Source: Filimonas zeae
Lineage (GTDB): Bacteria; Bacteroidota; Bacteroidia; Chitinophagales; Chitinophagaceae
Direction of reading: 5' to 3'
Assembly: GCF_014641615.1 (NCBI RefSeq)
Contig: NZ_BMIB01000001.1
Location: forward strand, 930,769 to 994,768
DNA: 64,000 nucleotides
The notes beneath the pieces are model-generated. The model searched no databases, was not told the DNA's origin, and saw only the letters and a program-made list of their open reading frames with translations. The position numbers were made by a program, and so were the translations under genes. The stretch's first letter is position 1. Each line of letters opens with the position of its first letter. This document shows, piece after piece, positions 27,885 through 36,566 of this stretch.

Positions 27885-28598
27885 TTACTGTTGCAGCATA
27901 AAGTTTACCTGAATGTTAATGTTGATTCTGATTTTTTCGAACTCAATTTTAGGGGGTTCGTACTTGGCTTTGTCGGTGTAGGTACCGTAACCACGTATCA
28001 TAATACGCGAAGCATCGCCAGGTGCGCCCTGCACCCCTTCCGTATTATTGTCGTGTATATAAATAACCTTGCCCACCCGCTGATTTACGGGCGCTGCCAG
28101 GGCGTTGGCGCGTTCTCTGGCTACCAGCATGGCATTTGCGCGGCATATAGCTGCAAGCTTTTCCAGCTCAGTATGGTTTACATGGTCTACCCATGCGTTA
28201 GATAAATCCAGGTCTTCCAGTTTTACAAATACCTTACCGGCCAGTGCGGCAGTGTTTACCTTCAGCATGTACTCTTTCGATTTAATAATATCTTTCTGTT
28301 TCAGCAGATAAAAGCGATAGTTGCTGATAATGTCGCTGGTGGTAAGATCTGTTTCGGTGTTAATGCCAAGGCTTTTCAGGCCCTCCACCATTTTTGCCTC
28401 CTGTGCTTCCAGCGAAATTTTATCTCTCGTGTCTTTTTCAGATAGCGTGATTTTGATAAAGATTTCGTTTGGAGTGATAAGGGTATCGGCATTACCATTA
28501 ACCGAAATGTAAGGCAGATCAATAAAGTTTTTGGTTTGCGAAAAAGCCGGAATGGCAAGCAGGCACAAAATGGCACAGGCAGTAATTGGTTGTTTCAT
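27885..28598 (-). CDS. SIMPL-domain (DUF541) periplasmic protein
   Basis: The 237-aa protein has signal peptide MKQPITACAILCLLAIPAFSQ and one SIMPL domain: LPYISVNGNADTLITPNEIFIKITLSEKD, then a helix, SNAWVDHVNHTELEKLAAICRANAMLVARERANALA and a terminal IRININIQVNFML strand. The family includes YggE of E. coli, linked to oxidative stress, and outer-membrane proteins of unknown role. It is a single gene on the minus strand. Confidence 0.88.
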   Translation of the reverse strand: MKQPITACAILCLLAIPAFSQTKNFIDLPYISVNGNADTLITPNEIFIKITLSEKDTRDKISLEAQEAKMVEGLKSLGINTETDLTTSDIISNYRFYLLKQKDIIKSKEYMLKVNTAALAGKVFVKLEDLDLSNAWVDHVNHTELEKLAAICRANAMLVARERANALAAPVNQRVGKVIYIHDNNTEGVQGAPGDASRIMIRGYGTYTDKAKYEPPKIEFEKIRININIQVNFMLQQ

Positions 28599-28688
28599 AT
28601 CTGATGAATGATTGGTGTGTGATGGAATTTACTGAAAGATGCCTGAGAAGCCTGCTTTTACATAACTGGCAGTCGCTTTTTTTTTATA

Positions 28689-29087
28689 CTATAACGTAGC
28701 AAGCTCCGTAGTTACCTCAATAGGGTTAGTAAGCGTTTTATGAATAAAACAACTGTTGGCAATAGTAAGCAGCCGCTGGCGTTGTGTTTCATCCAGTTCG
28801 CCCACCAGTTCCACGGTGCGTACAAAGTGAGAGGTGTTTTTAACAGCATCCCTTTCAAAGGTTACTTTCACTTTTACATCCGTTAAATTCCATGCCTTTC
28901 TATCGGCGTACATGCGCAATGTGGCGCAGGTACAGGCGGCCAGTGAGGCGGTGATAAGATCGGCGGGAGAGAAGCCCAGATCCTGCCCGCCCAACTCCAG
29001 CGGCTCATCGCCAATAATGCTGTTGGTGGCAGTATGTATTTCTGTTTTATAAGGTTGTTTGCCTATGCTGGCGTGTACAGTATTCAT
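28689..29087 (-). CDS. OsmC-family peroxiredoxin-like protein
   Basis: The 132-aa protein has the OsmC fold with two conserved cysteines, in SLAACTCATLRMYADRK and TIANSCFIHKTLTNPIEV, and the dimer-interface segment GGQDLGFSPADLITASLAAC. The family reduces organic hydroperoxides through a Cys pair. Its ATG overlaps the last base of the pirin stop, so the two genes form a translationally coupled operon. Confidence 0.92.
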   Translation of the reverse strand: MNTVHASIGKQPYKTEIHTATNSIIGDEPLELGGQDLGFSPADLITASLAACTCATLRMYADRKAWNLTDVKVKVTFERDAVKNTSHFVRTVELVGELDETQRQRLLTIANSCFIHKTLTNPIEVTTELATL

Positions 29088-29983
29088 TATTGTTTTTGTT
29101 TGAGGGAGGAATTAAGTTCGGGTAATGGAATGTAACCGGTTTCACCAGGAATGGTGGGGAAGCGTTGTGCTTTCCAGTCTTCTTTGGCTTTTTCTATAAT
29201 AGCCAGATCGCTGGCTACAAAGTTCCAGTAGATATATCTTTCTTCTGCAAAAGGCTCGCCGCCAAAAATATAAATGGTGGTATTGGCTTCCATGGTAAAG
29301 GAGCAGAGGCTGCTGTCTTTAGATACCAGAATGCGCTTAGGCTGGTACGTGTTGCCTTCGCTTATTACAGCACCTTCCAGTATGTACATACCTGCCTCGC
29401 CATAAAGTTCGTTGCCAATGGTAATGGTGGTTTGTTCCGTAGCTTTTATTTCCAGTAAAAACAGCTTGCTGTATACAGGTACGGGCGATGTATGGCCCAG
29501 GGCAGTACCAGCTATCAGTTTATAGCTAACACCATCTTTTTGCCAGGTGGGTATATCCTCTTTATTGGCGTGAAAAAACTCAGGGTCCATCTGCTCCAGG
29601 TGTTTGGGCATAGCTACCCATATCTGCAGGCCGTGCAAAGGTTTATCTGAATGGCGCAGGTAACCGGGGGTACGTTCGGAGTGTACAATGCCTTTACCGG
29701 CCGTCATCCAGTTTACTTCACCGGCTTTTATTTCTACTTCTGTACCCAGGGTATCCCGGTGCATAATATTGCCTTCAAACAGGTAGGTAAGGGTAGACAG
29801 GCCTACGTGCGGGTGCGGGCCAATGTCCATATTGTGATGGTCGTCCAGGCGTACAGGGCCCATATGATCGATAAAGATAAAGGGGCCAACCATTCTTTTG
29901 CCACGGAAGGGAAGCAGCCGGCCTACCAGAAAATTACCTATATCGGCAGGGCGTTCTTCAATAATCATATCAATATGAGACAT
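29087..29983 (-). CDS. Pirin-family protein
   Basis: The 298-aa bicupin has the pirin metal site in the N-terminal cupin: FIDHMGPVRLDDHHNMDIGPHPHVGLSTLTYLFEG, with MTAGKGIVHSERTP. Pirins bind Fe(II), and some have quercetin dioxygenase activity. Genes for pirin, OsmC and a divergently transcribed Crp-type regulator often occur together, which points to control by redox or electrophile stress. Confidence 0.93.
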   Translation of the reverse strand: MSHIDMIIEERPADIGNFLVGRLLPFRGKRMVGPFIFIDHMGPVRLDDHHNMDIGPHPHVGLSTLTYLFEGNIMHRDTLGTEVEIKAGEVNWMTAGKGIVHSERTPGYLRHSDKPLHGLQIWVAMPKHLEQMDPEFFHANKEDIPTWQKDGVSYKLIAGTALGHTSPVPVYSKLFLLEIKATEQTTITIGNELYGEAGMYILEGAVISEGNTYQPKRILVSKDSSLCSFTMEANTTIYIFGGEPFAEERYIYWNFVASDLAIIEKAKEDWKAQRFPTIPGETGYIPLPELNSSLKQKQ

Positions 29984-30108
29984 GCGGAATTGTTTTGTTG
30001 CGAATAAAGGTAAAATAAATGAGGGCGGGGCAGAAATGAATTGTATTAATACACTTAACTATAGTGGAAAAACACTTTGCTTACATTTGATGTAATTAAA
30101 GAAATAGT

Positions 30109-30705
30109 ATGACGGAAATGCAGCTACTGGCAGAAGCTTTACAACAGTTTGCAGGTATAGATGCCGCGGCTTTTGAAGTGGCTGCGCCTTACTGGCAGGT
30201 AAAAACGTATAAGAAAGGAGAGTATTACAATGAATACAGGAATGTGTGCAAACATTTCGGTTTTATTATAAATGGTGTTTTCAGAACCTATTACGTAAAT
30301 GAGCAGAATGGGGAGGAGAAGAACCTGCTGTTTTATACCCAAAGGCAGATGATAGCGGCGTATAAAAGTTTTTTAACGCAGAAGCCATGTAACTATTATA
30401 CGGAGTGTATGGTGGAGAGTTCCATTGTGTATATTCATATCAGTCACTTACATGAGTTATACCGCACGCACCACCAGTGGGAGCATTTTGGGCGGCTGGT
30501 GGCCGAAATGGCTTTTAACCTTATTATGGGGCATACAGAAAATTTTCTGTTCCGTACACCGGAAGAAAGGTATCTGGAACTGATGGAGCACCACCCCGAT
30601 ATTTTTAATGCGGTGCCGTTGTATCATATAGCCTCTTACCTGGGTATTCAGGGACCATCGCTCAGCCGCATACGCAAAAGAATGGCAGCGGCGGCCGGTT
30701 CCTAA
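30109..30705 (+). CDS. Crp/Fnr-family transcriptional regulator
   Basis: The 198-aa protein has an N-terminal cyclic-nucleotide-binding-like beta-roll (APYWQVKTYKKGEYYNEYRNVCKHFGFIINGVFRTYYVNEQNGEEKN). The C-terminal helix-turn-helix is the short Bacteroidota form (LYHIASYLGIQGPSLSRIRKR). The usual cAMP phosphate-binding motif (RSA) is not seen, so the effector is unknown. Divergence from pirin-osmC, with a 125-bp shared region, suggests it controls them. A -7 element TACATTTG lies at 30082-30089. Confidence 0.9.
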   Translation: MTEMQLLAEALQQFAGIDAAAFEVAAPYWQVKTYKKGEYYNEYRNVCKHFGFIINGVFRTYYVNEQNGEEKNLLFYTQRQMIAAYKSFLTQKPCNYYTECMVESSIVYIHISHLHELYRTHHQWEHFGRLVAEMAFNLIMGHTENFLFRTPEERYLELMEHHPDIFNAVPLYHIASYLGIQGPSLSRIRKRMAAAAGS

Positions 30706-30788
30706 ATGTTCCCACAGAAGCGGGGTTGGTGACTGTATAGTATGAAGGGGTGTTCGTAATTTTTTGGCAGAATATATCCCTTTTTACT

Positions 30789-31799
30789 ATGAAAAATGAA
30801 TTGCCAACAACAACCCATGCTGCAGCAACTGCCTACAAAGACGATTGCCTTGAAAACCGCCCCGGTGAATTATGGAAAGAGATACCTGGCCTGCACGGTG
30901 ATTTTTTAGTATCTAATTTCGGACGCATTAAAAGGGTGGAGCGCCAGGTGGTGGATTCGCAGGGCGGTATATACAAGCTGCCTGCGCGTATAAGAAAGGC
31001 GCAGGTAAATAAAGACCGTAACATGCGCTGCCACGACTGGACGTACCGCCTGCAGGTAGTGCTGCAGGTGCGCAATGTAAAGTACTCGTTTCAGGTAGCG
31101 CGCCTGGTATATCACTGCTTTGTGGAGCCTTTTAACCTGAAGGATACTACTGTAAATGTAACCACCCGCAACGGCAACGGCCTGGATGTACGGCCGGAGA
31201 ACCTGATACTGGTTAGCCTGCGGGAAAAGGCGCAGCGGCCTTATGATACCGGCCGGCAACTGAGCCATTTGCAGACAGACAAATACAAACTGCTGGAAAT
31301 AGTAAAGGCTTCGCGGGAAAAAACCTCGCTGATGATATCGCAGTACGATAGCAAGGGCCTGTGGCTGAAAACCTATCCCAGTATTATGGAAGCTTACCGC
31401 AACACCGGTATTTCTTACGGCAACATATCCAAGGCGGTAAAACGCCCTGCCAGCAAGGCGGGCGGCTTTTACTGGCGTTATGGCGATGGTAACAAGATTA
31501 ACCTGAAAGAGGTGCATGACCATGAAAAACGCCGCCAGCGTTCGTACAAAGAAAAACAGGGTCGTAAGGTAACGCAATACGATATGGAGGGTAACCCGGT
31601 GGCCTGGTACAGTGCGCTGAGCGAGGCGGCCAGAAAAGCCAAGGTTTCGCACAAGAGCATTACCACCCACCTGAAAGGTTTAACCCGCCATGCGGGGGGC
31701 TTTTTGTGGAAATTAGGGCACCATACCGATAAATTTCTGCTGCATGCGGTTATTTCGAGGGCGGTGGGAGAAGGTAACCTGCTAAGGGCCAATGGGTAA
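30789..31799 (+). CDS. NUMOD4/NUMOD1 DNA-binding protein with degenerate HNH core
   Basis: The 336-aa protein has an N-terminal NUMOD4 motif (LWKEIPGLHGDFLVSNFGRIKR). The middle part aligns with the HNH region of homing endonucleases (FQVARLVYHCFVEP, NVTTRNGNGLDVRPENLILVS), but the first catalytic His is absent: the usual VNHxDGNxxNN is replaced by VNVTTRNGNGLD. Two NUMOD1 helix-turn-helix repeats follow: QYDSKGLWLKTYPSIMEAYRNTGISYGNISKAVKRP…GGFYWRYG and QYDMEGNPVAWYSALSEAARKAKVSHKSITTHLKG…GGFLWKLG. Free-standing NUMOD/HNH genes are usually mobile nucleases. This one may bind DNA without cutting. No intron or intein is adjacent. Confidence 0.78.
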   Translation: MKNELPTTTHAAATAYKDDCLENRPGELWKEIPGLHGDFLVSNFGRIKRVERQVVDSQGGIYKLPARIRKAQVNKDRNMRCHDWTYRLQVVLQVRNVKYSFQVARLVYHCFVEPFNLKDTTVNVTTRNGNGLDVRPENLILVSLREKAQRPYDTGRQLSHLQTDKYKLLEIVKASREKTSLMISQYDSKGLWLKTYPSIMEAYRNTGISYGNISKAVKRPASKAGGFYWRYGDGNKINLKEVHDHEKRRQRSYKEKQGRKVTQYDMEGNPVAWYSALSEAARKAKVSHKSITTHLKGLTRHAGGFLWKLGHHTDKFLLHAVISRAVGEGNLLRANG

Positions 31800-31890
31800 C
31801 AAATTGTATGTTTTTAGCAAAAAACATTTGCGGGAATAATTATGACATTGGTTTTTCTCTTTGTACTTTTACTATATAAATATTTTTAGC

Positions 31891-32364
31891 ATGAAGCTTT
31901 TTGTAGCAGGTCTAACCCATGATTTTGACGATGTGGATTTGAAGGAGATGTTTGAATTGTACGGCGACGTAACTTCCGCGAAGGTGGTTGTAGATAGAGA
32001 AACAGGAAAAAGCAGAGGATTTGGTTTTGTGGATATGCCTGATGCAAACGATGCCCGCCAGGCGATTGAAACCCTGGATGGTGCGGGGCTGAAAGGTAAA
32101 AAAATGTCTGTTAAAGAAGCAGAAGCCCAGCAAGGCGGCGGTGGAAACCGTGGCGGCGGAGGCTATGGTGGCGGCAACCGCGGTGGCGGTGGTGGCTACG
32201 GCGGCGGTGGAAACCGTGGCGGTGGTGGAGGCTATGGCGGCGGCGGAAACGGCGGTGGCTATGGTGGCGGTGGAAACGGCGGAGGTTACGGTGGTGGCAA
32301 CCGCGGTGGCGGTGGTGGCGGCCGTGATTTTGGCGGTGGAAACGGCGGCGGACGCAGATACTAA
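31891..32364 (+). CDS. Glycine-rich RRM RNA-binding protein
   Basis: The 157-aa protein has one RRM (residues 1-80) with RNP2 LFVAGL and RNP1 SRGFGFVDM, followed by ~75 residues of GGGGNRGGGYGGG repeats. In Bacteroidota such RRM proteins act as general RNA chaperones or sRNA partners, the group without Hfq. The Gly-rich tail is long and low in complexity, suitable for weak RNA interaction or condensation. ATG 31891 is preferred because it begins the first RRM strand; a 90-bp leader precedes it. A terminator follows at once, so it is monocistronic. Confidence 0.93.
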   Translation: MKLFVAGLTHDFDDVDLKEMFELYGDVTSAKVVVDRETGKSRGFGFVDMPDANDARQAIETLDGAGLKGKKMSVKEAEAQQGGGGNRGGGGYGGGNRGGGGGYGGGGNRGGGGGYGGGGNGGGYGGGGNGGGYGGGNRGGGGGGRDFGGGNGGGRRY

Positions 32365-32386
32365 TTTTTACAAAAACTACTATAGA

Positions 32387-32423
32387 AGGATAAGGTGTGC
32401 TACGTACATCTTGTCCTTTTTTT
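32387..32423 (+). terminator. Intrinsic terminator of RRM gene
   Basis: AGGATAAGGTGT, 7-nt loop, ACATCTTGTCCT, T-run; 12-bp stem with wobbles. Confidence 0.85.
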
Positions 32424-32517
32424 ATTGTGTACAGGCAGTCCCTTAAACGCGGGAGATTGCTTGTTTTTCGATTTAATGTCAGACCTTCATATTTCACCCT
32501 AATCCATTATCTGGCCC

Positions 32518-33855
32518 TTGCATATAAAAGTTTTATTTACCCGCCTCTGGCACTGGCTTATCGGAAGCCGGCCCGCTTTTTCCAAAGCGAACATTGCGTT
32601 TAATACCATTGGTATTATTACACTGATTATTCTGTTGGTGTTTTTGCCGTTTAATCTGGTAATGGGGTTGTATGATATATCTGCCGTACTGGGGTCGCTA
32701 ATCCTGCTGCAGCTGGTATTCTATTATTTTTCCCGTTTCAGAAAACAGTATGCTTTCAGCATTGTGTGTTATGCAGTGGTAAGCTATATAGCTATGGCCG
32801 GGTTGTTCTTTTTCAATTCGGGCAGCAGAGGGCCTACCATTTTTCTGTGTTTTCTTACTTTTCAGTTGCTGATAGCCTTTTCGGCCAACCGCTGGCATTA
32901 TGTGTGGTTTATAGCCCATTTGCTGCTGGTGCCGTTGCTGATGACGGTGGAATACTTCTGGCCTGGTCTGGTGCCGGATAGCTATCTGGCGCGTAAAGAT
33001 CATTTTATAGATCTGGTAATAAGCTACCTGGTAATTTTGGTGGGTATATACTGGATTACCAATTACCTGCGTAAAAGCTACCTGCGTAAAAAGAATATTG
33101 TAGATGAATATGCGGCCAAGATAGAGCAGCAGCACCGGGAAATTGTGCAGCAGAATATAGAGCTGGAGCGCCTGAACCAGGAAAAAGCCAAGCTGTTTTC
33201 TGTAGTATCGCACGATTTACGCAACCCGCTGGCAGCAGCCGTAAGTTTAAACGAACTGATTAACGACTATCCGCTGGAAGAAGAAGAGAAGAAGCAGCTG
33301 CAGCAGGAGTTGTACGGGCTGGCCAGAAATACACTGGATATGTTTAATAACCTGGTGGCATGGTCATCCGGCCAGTTAAAAGGTGGTGTACGGGTAAACC
33401 TTGCGCAGGTGCCGGTAAGGCCGGTGGTAGAAAGGGTATTAACTGCACAGCAACTGTTTGCCGCTAAAAAACAGGTAAAGGTAAATGTTGATATTGGGGA
33501 GGATGAAACCGTAACGGCGGATGCAGATATGCTGGAACTGGTAATACGTAACCTGGTGCAGAACGCTATTAAATTTACCCCTATAGCAGGCTCTATTATT
33601 ATTGAACATACAGCCTATGAAGGCAGGGGTATTATTACGGTAAAAGATACAGGCGTAGGCATGACGCCGGAAAAAATACAGAACCTGTTTATAGTTCAGG
33701 TGGCGCCCAGCTACGGTACCGGTAACGAAAAGGGCAACGGTATAGGACTGCATTTGTGTAAAGAGTTTATGGAGATGCAGAAAGGGGAGATATGGGTAGA
33801 TTCATTGCCAGACAGAGGCAGCACTTTCTATGTGGCATTGCCTTCCGCTTCTTAA
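32518..33855 (+). CDS. Orphan membrane sensor histidine kinase
   Basis: The 445-aa protein begins at a TTG (32518); the segment MHIKVLFTRLWHWLIG before the first membrane helix is coherent, and the next Met lies inside a helix. About six TM segments span residues 25-185, then a coiled coil (EQQHREIVQQNIELERLNQEKA). The HisKA domain has SHDLRNPL (His232), and the HATPase domain has NLVQNAIKF (N), DTGVGMTPEK (G1) and GNGIGLHLCKEF (G2). It has no sensor domain outside the membrane. No response regulator gene is nearby, so the partner is unknown. Confidence 0.9.
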   Translation: MHIKVLFTRLWHWLIGSRPAFSKANIAFNTIGIITLIILLVFLPFNLVMGLYDISAVLGSLILLQLVFYYFSRFRKQYAFSIVCYAVVSYIAMAGLFFFNSGSRGPTIFLCFLTFQLLIAFSANRWHYVWFIAHLLLVPLLMTVEYFWPGLVPDSYLARKDHFIDLVISYLVILVGIYWITNYLRKSYLRKKNIVDEYAAKIEQQHREIVQQNIELERLNQEKAKLFSVVSHDLRNPLAAAVSLNELINDYPLEEEEKKQLQQELYGLARNTLDMFNNLVAWSSGQLKGGVRVNLAQVPVRPVVERVLTAQQLFAAKKQVKVNVDIGEDETVTADADMLELVIRNLVQNAIKFTPIAGSIIIEHTAYEGRGIITVKDTGVGMTPEKIQNLFIVQVAPSYGTGNEKGNGIGLHLCKEFMEMQKGEIWVDSLPDRGSTFYVALPSAS

Positions 33856-33864
33856 AAAAGCTTC

Positions 33865-33903
33865 AAAAAAAACAGGAACAACCGATGTGTTGGTTGCTCC
33901 TGT
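33865..33903 (-). terminator. Intrinsic terminator of the Sus operon
   Basis: On the minus strand ACAGGAGCAACC pairs with GGTTGTTCCTGT and is followed by eight T. It lies 54 bp past the last gene. Confidence 0.85.
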
Positions 33904-33956
33904 ATAAGTTGGATGTGGTGTTTTTAAGGTTAGCAACACCTTGATTGTTTGAACGC

Positions 33957-35081
33957 TTACGGCCATATTTCAGCCAGCTTCTTATTTAACGCTTCGCCGC
34001 GCAGGTTTTGCGCAATAATTTTTCCGGAAGGATCTATCAGAAAGTTGGCAGGTACTGCGTTAACGCCATACAACTGACCTACTTCATTTTTCCAGCCTTT
34101 TAAATCAGATACATGTGTCCAGGGCAGGCTATCCTGTGCAATGGCTTTTTCCCAGTTCTCTTTTACATGATCCAGCGATACTGCCAGTACTTCAAAACCT
34201 TTCTGGTGGTACTGCTGGTAGTCTTTGCGCAGATTGGGGTTTTCAGCACGGCACGGTCCGCACCAGCTGGCCCAGAACTCAAGCAGTACATACTTGCCTG
34301 CGTAGGATGACAGTGATACAGGCTGGTTTTGTACGCTCTGCTGCGTAAAGGCAGGCGCCTGTTTACCCGTTACAATGCTGCTGAGGGTTTTAATGCGGGT
34401 GGCAATTTCCTGCCCCAGCGAAGACTGTTGTACGGTTTTATCCATAGCGTTGAACAGCCTGCTGCTTTCTTCCAGGTTTTTATCGCTTACTATGTGTACC
34501 AGCTCCCATGCACTTACCGGGCTGTGCGGGTGTTGCTTAATGTACGCCATCTGAATATCCGCCGCCTGCTTTGTTTGCAGATTACGGGCAGAATCAAAAG
34601 CGGCACGTGTGGTTTTTAAAGCTACTGAGTCGTTTGCTTTATAGGCAGCCAGCATTTGTTCGTAAATGGTTTGTACGGGCTTGCGGGTATCCAGCAGTTG
34701 CTGGTTGTATTTCGCAAACTCGTTTACCACGGCTGGCCCGCTTACTTTTACATCATAAACACTATCTACACTGCCGTTAATGGTAATGGCACCATTGTCT
34801 ACAAACATATCTACTTTAACAGAGTAGTTTTTATTAAACAGCATGCCATACAAAGGCTCTTTTACCGAACCCTTAAATACAAAGCTGCCGTTAACTACCC
34901 TGGCGGTATCCGCCTTCATGGTACCAAGGGTGCCGTAAGCCAGATAAATAGCAGAATCGGTAAGGCCACGGATATGCCCTTTTACTACAAAGCCTTTTTT
35001 GTTATCAGCCGGCTTGTGAAAGCTGAAAAAAAGCAACGCACCGGAAAGGAGCGTTGCTGTAACTGCGGTTTTCTTGTTCAT
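33957..35081 (-). CDS. TlpA-like thioredoxin-fold protein with DUF4369 domain
   Basis: The 374-aa protein has signal peptide or anchor (MNKKTAVTATLLSGALLFFSF), a DUF4369 beta-domain (FVVKGHIRGLTDSAIYLAYGT, GSFVFKGSVKEPLYGMLF), a helical linker, then a TlpA/ResA-type thioredoxin domain with WASWCGPCRAENPNLR (Cys274 and Cys277). It reduces disulfides outside the cytoplasm. Such genes commonly close SusC/SusD operons of the DUF4843/PKD type. It is last in this operon, 9 bp after the PKD-like gene. Confidence 0.9.
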   Translation of the reverse strand: MNKKTAVTATLLSGALLFFSFHKPADNKKGFVVKGHIRGLTDSAIYLAYGTLGTMKADTARVVNGSFVFKGSVKEPLYGMLFNKNYSVKVDMFVDNGAITINGSVDSVYDVKVSGPAVVNEFAKYNQQLLDTRKPVQTIYEQMLAAYKANDSVALKTTRAAFDSARNLQTKQAADIQMAYIKQHPHSPVSAWELVHIVSDKNLEESSRLFNAMDKTVQQSSLGQEIATRIKTLSSIVTGKQAPAFTQQSVQNQPVSLSSYAGKYVLLEFWASWCGPCRAENPNLRKDYQQYHQKGFEVLAVSLDHVKENWEKAIAQDSLPWTHVSDLKGWKNEVGQLYGVNAVPANFLIDPSGKIIAQNLRGEALNKKLAEIWP

Positions 35082-35090
35082 TTCTTTGTG

Positions 35091-36551
35091 TTAGTTTAAA
35101 CCTCTTTCGGCCATATCAACAGGAGCGCCTGGCAGGCCGTCATATTTTTTAATAACGGTGCCAAATACGCCCGTGCTTACGTTGAGATAGTATAAAGTGT
35201 TTTCTACACCTACTGCCAGTGTGTTGTTATCCAGCAATTTCATCATGGTAATAGCTTTACCATTGAAGGTGGTAGTAAGTTGTCTGAAATCGTTGTTACC
35301 GGGGTTGTAGCGATATACCACATCTCCGGAAGTGAAGTAAATAATCTGTGCGGCGGTAATATCCCATTTGGTATCGGCTTTCACTAATTCAGGACGGGGG
35401 AAGGGACGTTTCTGGAGCGCCTTAAAACCAATGGGTTCTGCACCCTGTATAAACTGGGCTCTGAAGTTTAATTCGTACAGGGTTTTGTCTGCTGCACGGC
35501 AGTAAGCAAAGCAGATGCCGTTGGTGGCATGCAGTAACCGCTCAATAGGCATGCCTACGTTTTTAGGGTCGAATGCATCGCCTTCTACCGCATAGCTGGT
35601 GCCGATAAATACCGGGTCTGCACCGGTGGGGAAAAAGCGTAGAAACTGGTATTTTACGCGGTCAAAAGCAATGTAAGCAGAAGGGGCACGTGGCTCGTCT
35701 GGTACCGAATATACATAAGCAATTTCGCCAGACAAATCGTAATCACCCACAGCACCACCGCTGAACATGCCGTAAATAGGCGCCAGGTTCCAGGTATTGC
35801 GGGAGCCTTCGTACAGTCTGCCGTTTACCACGCCCGACATTACATTCAGCATGTTGGGAATAAGCTTGAAAGGGTTGATAGTATCCGGGGCATCAAAGAA
35901 ATGATCTTTGAAGAAACGGTCCTGTATAAAGTTGTTTGCATCTACCCGTACGCCTGTGTTAGGGCCACCTTTACCAAAAATCCAATATTGCTTTACACTT
36001 TTAGGAAACTGCCATTCAGGCACTGCCACCAGTTGCGTAGGTTGTGTGGGTAGCGCTATGCCGGTGTTGAATACGTTAAATATATCTGCCTGTACCGTGC
36101 TGTCTGGCTTTACAAATGAGAGTATGGTTTTGCCATTTTGTACGGTAAGCACCGTAGTGCCTTTGGCAAAAGCAGTTTGGCCGGAAACAACAAATTTGTA
36201 AAAATACTTCATACCGTTATCCTGATTAATAACAGTAAGCTGTGCACCATATCGCATAGCATCTAATGTAAAGAGTATACGAAAAGAAGCAGATGAATCT
36301 ATTACATCTATATTGACATCAGACGGTACACTTATTTTCCATTCGTAAGCCAGGTGGGGGTTACCCGCTACCTTTACATGCGGGTCTATTATCAGGCTAT
36401 CGCCCAGCGTTGCATAATACAGCGTATCAAGGCTCAGCTCGGGCCTTGGGGGCATGTTATAGGTATAGTTGCCTTTGTCTTTATAACAACCCTGTATTAA
36501 CAGGGCGCTGAGTAAAATGGCCGGAAGGTAGAATAGTATTTTTTGTTTCAT
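35091..36551 (-). CDS. PKD-like family surface lipoprotein
   Basis: The 486-aa lipoprotein has SPII box LIQGC followed by YKDKGNY. An N-terminal PKD-like domain (LIIDPHVKVAGNPHLAYEWKISVPSD … FTLDAMRYGAQLTVINQDNGMKY) leads to a propeller-like body. It is the kind of protein encoded in SusC/D loci as an accessory glycan or ligand-binding lipoprotein. The substrate is unknown. The gene is 15 bp after the DUF4843 gene. Confidence 0.82.
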   Translation of the reverse strand: MKQKILFYLPAILLSALLIQGCYKDKGNYTYNMPPRPELSLDTLYYATLGDSLIIDPHVKVAGNPHLAYEWKISVPSDVNIDVIDSSASFRILFTLDAMRYGAQLTVINQDNGMKYFYKFVVSGQTAFAKGTTVLTVQNGKTILSFVKPDSTVQADIFNVFNTGIALPTQPTQLVAVPEWQFPKSVKQYWIFGKGGPNTGVRVDANNFIQDRFFKDHFFDAPDTINPFKLIPNMLNVMSGVVNGRLYEGSRNTWNLAPIYGMFSGGAVGDYDLSGEIAYVYSVPDEPRAPSAYIAFDRVKYQFLRFFPTGADPVFIGTSYAVEGDAFDPKNVGMPIERLLHATNGICFAYCRAADKTLYELNFRAQFIQGAEPIGFKALQKRPFPRPELVKADTKWDITAAQIIYFTSGDVVYRYNPGNNDFRQLTTTFNGKAITMMKLLDNNTLAVGVENTLYYLNVSTGVFGTVIKKYDGLPGAPVDMAERGLN

Positions 36552-36566
36552 ACAATACAGTTGGTT

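Noticed and set aside
32111..32497. His/Arg-rich frame antisense to the RRM gene
   Set aside because: It is the reverse reading of Gly codon repeats (GGN) and the terminator.
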